Source: Microcaldota archaeon (lineage in GTDB: Archaea; Micrarchaeota; Micrarchaeia; Micrarchaeales; CABMGC01). From it: 28,055 nt of DNA. The stretch covers positions 1 through 28,055 of the forward strand of contig JAJZLO010000021.1 of the NCBI GenBank assembly GCA_021803405.1. The letters are read 5' to 3'. A model generated the notes under the pieces. That model did no database searches and was not told where the DNA came from. It saw nothing but the letters and a program-made list of their open reading frames with translations. The position numbers and the translations under genes were made by a program. Shown one piece after another: positions 22,438 through 28,055 of the stretch. Numbering within the stretch: the stretch's first letter is position 1; every line of letters starts with the position of its first letter.

Positions 22438-23031
22438 TTATCCCTGCTCTTTTATAGCAATATCTATCTTTTTTAATACCTCCTCTAACCGTTGGTTTCT
22501 TATTGTCGCATCTCCAGCTTCTAAAATATGTTTTTTTGCTCTTGAAGATACAAATTCAGATAAACCATCGCATTCCTCCTTTATTACCTCTAAATGTTCT
22601 TTATCAAAAACCTTCTCGTCAAGTCCAACGCTTATCTTTTCAAGTTCATCTATCTGATCCTCTGTTGAGAGGTTAATCAAGATAAGCTTATTTTTTCTTA
22701 GTGACGGGACGCTGATCTCTTGAATATCGTTAATGACATTTTTTCCTATATCTGTCATTGCTCCTTCAAGCTCCTTTTCAGCATCCTTCATAAATGTCTT
22801 TATCATTGACGGTTCTTGATATTTTTTTGTAATTTGGTAATCTGAGTTTTTTGATTCTGGTATTAATAATATTTTATCTATTAATTGTATTGCTAATTCA
22901 TATTCGTAATCACTAAAGTTTGCTTCTGATTTATCTACAAACGCTTTATTAACATTTATAATTTCATATGTGCCATTACTATTTAAGGAATTTATCTTTT
23001 CTATTGCTTTATTATAATCAACTTCTTCCAT
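22438..23031 (-). CDS. Helical cytoplasmic protein of the pilus operon, unknown function
   Basis: This 197-aa acidic protein has no signal peptide or membrane segment, and I do not recognise a family. It appears mostly helical, with a conserved-looking centre (about 75-105, rich in charged and Ile/Val residues) and a C-terminal coiled region. It sits four bases after the TadA-type ATPase and before the two platform proteins, so it is almost certainly translated with them. A cytoplasmic accessory of the ATPase-platform contact is a reasonable guess from position only. Confidence 0.6.
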   Translation of the reverse strand: MEEVDYNKAIEKINSLNSNGTYEIINVNKAFVDKSEANFSDYEYELAIQLIDKILLIPESKNSDYQITKKYQEPSMIKTFMKDAEKELEGAMTDIGKNVINDIQEISVPSLRKNKLILINLSTEDQIDELEKISVGLDEKVFDKEHLEVIKEECDGLSEFVSSRAKKHILEAGDATIRNQRLEEVLKKIDIAIKEQG

Positions 23032-23035
23032 TCAA

Positions 23036-24535
23036 TCATTTAAATAATTCTTTAGTATAAGTTACATTCTCATTTACTATATCAATTACCTTACTTTGAT
23101 TTTTATAATAATTGGCTACTATAAATCCAGAGGTGCTTACATCTAGGATCTTGTTCTTTACCATCCAATTTAATATTTTAGCCTTTTCAGCTATATCCTG
23201 ATTTATTTCTTGGCTTGTGTATCCTCCATAAAGCGCTATGGTTTGACTAAGTCTAGCCATATCTCCTACTCTTAGGAAGATATCATTTCTTATGTCCCAT
23301 CTAGATAAGACATTCACATCTCCTGAATTGGTCATCTCTCCGAACTCGAGCATTCTTCTTATTCCAAGCCTTCTGTGCCTGAAAAGCGATATTACCGCTC
23401 CTATTGAGTTAAGCATTATCTTTGGTATGTCTATTGGAGGGTTTGTCATTCTTATTATAGTATCTTGTGCATTATCTGCGTGCAGCGTTCCATACACGGC
23501 GTGACCTGTGTGTATAGCTTCGAAAAGAGTCTCAGCATCGCTTTTAACCCTAATTTCTCCTATAAGCATTATATCAGGCCTTTGCCTCAATGCATTAATC
23601 ATTAAGTCGTAGAGCCTTACTTCTCCTTTGCCTTCAGGATTGGGCTGCCTAGTTTGCATAGGTATCCATTGCAAAAAGTCCGGCAAGCTAAGTTCTCTAG
23701 TGTCCTCAACCGAGATTATTCTTCTATTTGGAGGCATGAACATACTCATAGCGTTAAGAAAACTTGTCTTTCCGCTTGCTGTACCTCCTGATATCAAGAT
23801 GCTTATTTCGTTTTGTATGCTAAGCCATATCAAGCCTGCAAGATCACTAGAGATTGCCTTATTTGCAATCAAAGCAGGCATGCTCCACGGATTAGTTGCA
23901 AACTTTCTTATCGTAATTGTGTTTCCCTTAACAGATATTGGATAAAGTGTAGCATTTACTCTTGAGCCATCAGGAAGTTCCGCATCCATTATTGGCGAAA
24001 GATTTGTTATTTCTCTTCCAACTCTTCTACCTATCTGCTCTGAAAGTTCATATATGGAATCTTCAGTACTAAGCTTTACATTTGTCTTACACCAACCATA
24101 ATCTTTATGGAATATCCATACTGGTTCGCTCGCTGTATTTACCGCAATTTCTTCAAGTTGGTCATCTGCCAAGAGAACTTCTATGTCTCCTAATCCTAAA
24201 AAGATATTTGTTATATACGCTAGAAGTGTTTTTTTAGTAGACTCATTTATTCCTGGAAGGAATTTGTCTATTATCGGAGCAGCTGCATCTTCATACTTCC
24301 TATTTAGCTCTTTTATATATTTTTCATCCTGTATTCTTGTTTGATCTATTGGAACTAAAGAAAGCAGTTCAGCTCTTAATGACATAAGCAGTATCTTTGT
24401 AGCCTCTCCTACGCCTTGATAAGACACTTCATATAATGGCACAAAGCCAGTTTTTTTAGAAAGCACAACGCTGACAAGTAAGCCATTAGCATTTAACTCA
24501 TACGTTACTGTTTTTCCTTCATCTAATATCGACAT
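23036..24535 (-). CDS. Type IV pilus/secretion ATPase, TadA/VirB11-like
   Basis: This 499-aa cytoplasmic ATPase powers pilus assembly. The N-terminal half (about 1-210) is the variable N-domain, with DLAD-like positions near LLADDQLEEIAVN. The RecA-like core has Walker A GGTASGKTS (250-258), the Asp box ISVEDTRELSLP (about 275-285), Walker B IMLIGEIR (E327) and the His box HTGHAVYGTLHA (342-353). These are the secretion-ATPase hallmarks. Length and sequence fit archaeal TadA/FlaI-type enzymes; the presence of two TadC partners and nearby pilin-like proteins points to a pilus rather than an archaellum, whose other genes are absent. It is second in the minus-strand operon, 12 bases after the coiled-coil gene. 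Confidence 0.94.
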   Translation of the reverse strand: MSILDEGKTVTYELNANGLLVSVVLSKKTGFVPLYEVSYQGVGEATKILLMSLRAELLSLVPIDQTRIQDEKYIKELNRKYEDAAAPIIDKFLPGINESTKKTLLAYITNIFLGLGDIEVLLADDQLEEIAVNTASEPVWIFHKDYGWCKTNVKLSTEDSIYELSEQIGRRVGREITNLSPIMDAELPDGSRVNATLYPISVKGNTITIRKFATNPWSMPALIANKAISSDLAGLIWLSIQNEISILISGGTASGKTSFLNAMSMFMPPNRRIISVEDTRELSLPDFLQWIPMQTRQPNPEGKGEVRLYDLMINALRQRPDIMLIGEIRVKSDAETLFEAIHTGHAVYGTLHADNAQDTIIRMTNPPIDIPKIMLNSIGAVISLFRHRRLGIRRMLEFGEMTNSGDVNVLSRWDIRNDIFLRVGDMARLSQTIALYGGYTSQEINQDIAEKAKILNWMVKNKILDVSTSGFIVANYYKNQSKVIDIVNENVTYTKELFK

Positions 24536-24547
24536 AAATCATGCCTT

Positions 24548-25813
24548 TTATTTTTTTGGATCCTCTGGTGTTTGTGACTCATTAAGATTGTAAAGCCTGT
24601 CATTCAATTTTTTAACTTTCTGATCAATATCTTTTGATTTCTTCTCCTTTTCAAGTATATTTTTATACTTTTTGAATACAGTCTCTTTTTTATCTGACTT
24701 TATTTTTTTGATATCCTCTGTTAATTCTATGATTTCTTTCTTTATGTTTTCATTTTCAGTAATTATCTCGTCAAGAGTCTGCTTTATTTTATTTACCTCA
24801 GAATACATATCCTGTATTTTCTTCATATTTGTAAGCTCTTTATTTATTGTAGCATCAACTGTATCAAATCTTTTTTCAGCAGCATCATAAATTCTGCTTA
24901 TTTTCTGATTCGCCAATACTGCCTTATCAAGCAATGCGTTTCTTTCCTTTCGTATTTTTATATTCTTTTCAGAAGCCTCTTTTTTATATTCCTCTAACTT
25001 TTCAGTATAAACCGATAGTTGTTTTTGTATATTGCCTGATAGCTCATTTAACATGTGCTCTTGTTTCTTGACATTTTCACTGAACTCTATAAGCTTCATT
25101 CTGCTATCTGATGTTTTTTTATCAAACTCTCTTATCAAATCGTTCATGCTGCTGCGCATATACGAGGATTTGCTTCTTATATCATCTATAATAGCTCTTG
25201 CATTTTTTGAAACAACATCTACGTTTTCAAATGAAAGATACTCCTTGTTAAAATCTGTCGTTCCTTCCTTCAATTGTTCAACTGTGCTATTTATCTGGTT
25301 CATATAATTTATTATTTCGTTAATATTTTTAGTGGCTTCAGATTTGAATCCAGCTAACTCGGCAGTTGCTGATTTTATTGCAGGTTCATTATCCTTCAAT
25401 GTCTTGCTAGCATTCTCCATATACTCTTTAAACTGCTTAATTTTTGAGTTTAATGCATCTATATTTTTTTGTTGAATATTTAAGTTGTCTTCTAGTATTG
25501 TGCTTTTTACTTCGTTTAATTTTTTTATCTCATCAATGCCAACTACCTCAGTTGCACCTTGAACAGATTTGTTACTTCCAGTGTATGCTTCGCTTTTATT
25601 TATTACAAGCGTGCTAGCGCTCGGACTGACATACATCTTTCCGAGTTTATACGTTATAACTATAAGTTTAGCCCTTTCTAAAACTGTGGACCATTCCAGT
25701 ACTGTACTTTCACTAACCCCTAATACACTAGCTAACGTCGGAGTATCTACCTCTCCATTTTCGCTAACATAATTAAGTAATGAATCTATACCTGTAACAA
25801 CGTCCGTTGCCAT
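24548..25813 (-). CDS. Winged-helix / long coiled-coil protein, first gene of pilus operon
   Basis: In this 421-aa protein, residues about 5-65 form a winged-helix domain (GIDSLLNYVSENGEVDTPTLASVLGVSESTVLEWSTVLERA, then the wing LIVITYKLGKMYVSP). The rest (about 90-405) is a nearly continuous coiled coil with no membrane segment. It heads the operon of pilus ATPase and platform genes. Two readings are possible: a transcription regulator of the pilus genes, or a structural cytoplasmic part whose winged helix contacts proteins. The length of the coil and its constant neighbourhood favour a structural role, but the sequence does not decide. A TATA-like element is at 25843-25851. Confidence 0.78.
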   Translation of the reverse strand: MATDVVTGIDSLLNYVSENGEVDTPTLASVLGVSESTVLEWSTVLERAKLIVITYKLGKMYVSPSASTLVINKSEAYTGSNKSVQGATEVVGIDEIKKLNEVKSTILEDNLNIQQKNIDALNSKIKQFKEYMENASKTLKDNEPAIKSATAELAGFKSEATKNINEIINYMNQINSTVEQLKEGTTDFNKEYLSFENVDVVSKNARAIIDDIRSKSSYMRSSMNDLIREFDKKTSDSRMKLIEFSENVKKQEHMLNELSGNIQKQLSVYTEKLEEYKKEASEKNIKIRKERNALLDKAVLANQKISRIYDAAEKRFDTVDATINKELTNMKKIQDMYSEVNKIKQTLDEIITENENIKKEIIELTEDIKKIKSDKKETVFKKYKNILEKEKKSKDIDQKVKKLNDRLYNLNESQTPEDPKK

Positions 25814-25842
25814 AAACTCTCATAATGAATAACAAAAGAATA

Positions 25843-25851
25843 CTTATATAG
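25843..25851 (-). promoter_or_regulatory. Putative TATA box of the pilus assembly operon
   Basis: The minus strand reads CTATATAAG, centred about 34 bases upstream of the ATG at 25813. This fits a transcription start a few bases before the winged-helix/coiled-coil gene. The spacer is shared with the divergent DNA ligase gene, whose own AT-rich promoter candidates are near 25916-25932. Confidence 0.45.
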
Positions 25852-25954
25852 TTTTCCATGAAACTGAATTTTTCTATTGCCTGTATTGTTTATAACTTGT
25901 AAGAAATTAATGCATCATTATAAATTTATATTCAGTATAGATAATTAATAATCT

Positions 25955-25958
25955 GGTG
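25955..25958 (+). promoter_or_regulatory. Ribosome-binding site supporting the TTG start of DNA ligase
   Basis: GGTG, complementary to the archaeal 16S rRNA tail, ends five bases before the TTG at 25964. This supports that unusual start codon. Confidence 0.6.
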
Positions 25959-25963
25959 TTTAA

Positions 25964-27736
25964 TTGCTTTTCAAAGAAGTTGCCGAATACTACAAAAAAT
26001 TGGAATCGGTATCGTCAAGGCTATCAATGATAGATATACTTTCAGAATTGTTTTCTAATTCTTCAAAAGAAGAAATAAAAGATCTTGTTTATATAACCCA
26101 AGGCGTACTATCTCCTCCGTTCGAAGGCAAAGAGATTGGCATAGCAGAAAAATTAGCAATGGAATCTTTAGCAATAGCAACTGGCATCGATAGAAAAGCT
26201 ATAGAAAAAAATTTCAATGTTACTGGAGATTTAGGATCAACAGCAGAAAATATAATAGCAGAATCTAAATTAAAAAAATTCAACTCCCAAAAATTTTCAG
26301 TTACCGAAATTTTTGAAATAATGACTAAGATCTCAAAAACAACGGGCCAAGGAAGCAAAGATGTAAAAATCAAACTTCTTGCAAGTCTTATGTCAGATTC
26401 TTCACCTCTAGAGGCTAGATATCTGATAAGATTTGCTCTCGGCACTTTAAGGCTAGGTCTTGGAGATGCCACTATACTCGAAGCACTTTCAAAAGCAGTT
26501 ACCGGTAGCAGAGACTCAAAAGAATTGCTTGAAAATGCTTATAACCTATGCAGCGACCTTGGGAAGGTGTCCAAGGTGCTTTTTGAAGAAGGCATTTCTG
26601 GAATATCAAAGTTCAACATAGAACTTTTCAATCCAATACGACCTGAACTTGCAGAAAGGGCAAAGGACTTTGAAGAAATAATGGAGCGAATGAATGGTGT
26701 TTGTGCAGTAGAAAGTAAATATGACGGGTTAAGGGCGCAGCTACACATGGATAGAAAAAAAAATAAGCTGGAGATATTCTCAAGAAATTTGGAGCGTATG
26801 ACTGACATGTTTCCTGATATCTCAAAAAATGCATTTAATGAAATAAATGCGGATAGTATAATAGCCGAAGGGGAAGCTATAGCATACGATGACATTACCG
26901 AGGAGTTTCGTCCATTCCAAGAGACTATACAAAGAAAAAGAAAACATGGCATAGAAGAAAAAAGTGCAGAGGTTCCTCTTCATTTATTTCTATTCGATAT
27001 AATGTATCTTAATGGAAAATCTTTAATGGATACGCCTTACCTTAAACGAAGAGAACTTCTTGAATCTGTGTTGATTAAGCAAAACATGATCTGTCCTTCT
27101 GGAATGATACTTTCAAAATCTGCAAAAGAACTCGAACTATTTTTTAATAAAGAAATATCAGAAGGTTTGGAAGGCGTGGTCGCAAAAGATCTGAACTCTA
27201 AATATGTAGCAGGGGCTAGAAAGTTTAGCTGGATAAAGATGAAGAGGAGTTATAGAAGTGAACTTTCAGATACGGTAGATTTGGTAATAATTGGTTATTT
27301 TCTCGGTAAAGGTTCTAGGACAGAATTTGGTTTAGGCGGATTGCTTGTAGCAACATATAACGACAAAAAAGATATTTTTGAGAGCATAACTAAAATAGGC
27401 ACCGGCTTTACTGAAAAGCAAATGTCTTTCTTCAAAGACTTATTGGAAAAAATAAAAAGCAGGAAAAAACCTGCAAGAGTAGAATCTGGCGTAGTTCCAG
27501 ATTTTTGGACAGAACCACTATATGTGATAGAGGTGCGAGCTGATGAGATAACAAGGTCTCCTATGCATATGTGCGGAAAGGAAGAATATAAGCAAGATGA
27601 AATAGGTTATGCATTAAGATTTCCAAGGATAGTCAGCGACGGAACAAGAGATAAAAAAGCAGAAGACGCTACAACTACAAAAGAGATATTAGAACTTTTC
27701 TCTCTACAAAAAAAGAAACCTCTTGAAGAAAAATAA
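25964..27736 (+). CDS. lig: ATP-dependent DNA ligase
   Basis: This 590-aa protein seals nicks in replication and repair using ATP (archaeal/eukaryal LigI type). The N-terminal helical DNA-binding domain spans about 1-200, with RYLIRFALGTLRLGLGDAT. The nucleotidyltransferase core carries motif I ESKYDGLR with the adenylated Lys K252, followed by FSRNLERMT, EGEAIAYD, LFLFDIMYLNG and EGVVAKDLNSKY. Motif V is SWIKMKRSY, and the OB-fold region with GLGGLLVATY and FPRIV completes it. The length is normal for archaeal ligases. The start is TTG, backed by GGTG at 25955-25958 and by the family-typical N-terminus F-K-E-V-A-E-Y-Y. The gene is divergent from the pilus operon and followed by an exceptionally AT-rich spacer. 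Confidence 0.96.
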   Translation: MLFKEVAEYYKKLESVSSRLSMIDILSELFSNSSKEEIKDLVYITQGVLSPPFEGKEIGIAEKLAMESLAIATGIDRKAIEKNFNVTGDLGSTAENIIAESKLKKFNSQKFSVTEIFEIMTKISKTTGQGSKDVKIKLLASLMSDSSPLEARYLIRFALGTLRLGLGDATILEALSKAVTGSRDSKELLENAYNLCSDLGKVSKVLFEEGISGISKFNIELFNPIRPELAERAKDFEEIMERMNGVCAVESKYDGLRAQLHMDRKKNKLEIFSRNLERMTDMFPDISKNAFNEINADSIIAEGEAIAYDDITEEFRPFQETIQRKRKHGIEEKSAEVPLHLFLFDIMYLNGKSLMDTPYLKRRELLESVLIKQNMICPSGMILSKSAKELELFFNKEISEGLEGVVAKDLNSKYVAGARKFSWIKMKRSYRSELSDTVDLVIIGYFLGKGSRTEFGLGGLLVATYNDKKDIFESITKIGTGFTEKQMSFFKDLLEKIKSRKKPARVESGVVPDFWTEPLYVIEVRADEITRSPMHMCGKEEYKQDEIGYALRFPRIVSDGTRDKKAEDATTTKEILELFSLQKKKPLEEK

Positions 27737-28000
27737 ATTTTATATTTTATTTTTATATTTTGTTAATTAATTTTTATATTTTATTTTTTTTAATTTTCAA
27801 TTTTTAAAATTTAAAATTTTCAATGTAATTTATCTTTTAAAGGCATAAAAACAGTATTTTTCTACATTAATTCTTCTTTACTGCAGTAAATTTTATTTAC
27901 TTGGATATATGAATTTTAATAAATAAACGGAATTCCACTATTTCGCTTTTTAACAAAAGATATTTAAACTTATTTATGTTTATTATCTTCAGGCGATCAA
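27737..28000. other. Extremely AT-rich intergenic region with repeats
   Basis: The first 100 bases contain only a handful of G or C. The 11-mer TTTTATATTTT occurs three times (27738-27748, 27751-27761, 27772-27782) and AATTTTCAAT twice (27792-27801, 27815-27824). I see no gene here. The T runs can terminate the ligase transcript. The remainder holds a 14-bp palindrome at 27877-27890 and a TATA-like run (GATATTTAAAC, near 27959-27969) before the last gene. Confidence 0.65.
27877..27890. promoter_or_regulatory. 14-bp perfect palindrome
   Basis: TTTACTGCAGTAAA is perfectly symmetric. It lies about 110 bases upstream of the last gene, inside an otherwise featureless AT-rich spacer. It could be a regulator-binding site or a hairpin at the end of the ligase transcript. 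Confidence 0.4.
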
Positions 28001-28055
28001 ATGGTAGATTTTTCCGGAGACCTTTTAGGAAAAAGTGTAGATAACAGCAGTGTGA
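28001..28055 (+). CDS. Start of an unidentified gene (cut by window edge)
   Basis: An ATG at 28001 opens MVDFSGDLLGKSVDNSSV and stays open to the window end. An AGG-containing stretch (27991-27996) may serve as a weak ribosome-binding site, and a TATA-like run lies about 37 bases upstream. Eighteen residues are too few to name the product. Confidence 0.5.
   Translation, partial: MVDFSGDLLGKSVDNSSV

Noticed and set aside
23036..24535. The secretion ATPase as an archaellum motor (FlaI/ArlI)
   Set aside because: No ArlH, ArlJ or archaellin genes are nearby, and two TadC-type proteins plus LamG pseudopilins fit a pilus better.

Overview
The window is a gene-dense, AT-rich archaeal chromosome segment. 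Archaeal hallmarks are uL30 and uL15 of archaeal type, a CPSF-type beta-CASP nuclease, archease, an ATP-dependent DNA ligase, an archaeosortase, pilin-like proteins with class III signal peptides, TATA-box promoters and an intron-containing tRNA. Short genes, gene fusions, split operons and several lineage-specific proteins suggest a small-genome DPANN archaeon. An ARMAN-like lineage (Micrarchaeota or Parvarchaeota) is my guess, made without any database search.

Layout. Positions 1-31 hold the 5' part of a tRNA on the minus strand. At 74-2938 lies a tandem AAA+ (CDC48-like) ATPase with a polytopic membrane N-terminus, followed by a minus-strand secreted, membrane-anchored protein (3004-3768). 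A divergent promoter region carrying an interrupted palindrome precedes a plus-strand run: uL30, uL15, a GT4 glycosyltransferase, an archaeal coiled-coil protein and a beta-CASP nuclease (3954-8108). A minus-strand block (12587-8098) contains an archaeosortase, a Nudix/uracil-DNA glycosylase fusion, a tRNA-Ile with an intron, a pilin-like protein carrying DUF2341, and acylphosphatase. The plus strand then carries archease and two proteins built from an ankyrin-like repeat with an HEAV core (12655-14920). A minus-strand tRNA-Cys follows.

From 15191 to 25813 is a surface-appendage region. On the plus strand are a four-CBS-domain protein with an HPF-like C-terminus and three pilin-like proteins, one of them 888 aa with three LamG-type lectin folds. 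Converging on them from the minus strand is a type IV pilus assembly operon: winged-helix/coiled-coil protein, TadA-type ATPase, helical protein, and two TadC-type membrane platform proteins. No prepilin peptidase is in the window. A DNA ligase, a very AT-rich spacer and the start of another gene close the segment.

Together the genes combine routine information processing (ribosomal proteins, ligase, archease with an intron-bearing tRNA, beta-CASP nuclease) with cell-surface biology (pilus machinery, lectin-like pseudopilins, archaeosortase, secreted proteins). A host- or surface-attachment pilus is a plausible reading, but it is an inference. The least routine items are the membrane-embedded double AAA+ protein, the Nudix-UDG fusion lacking family-4 Fe-S ligands, the HEAV-repeat proteins and the LamG pseudopilin locus.
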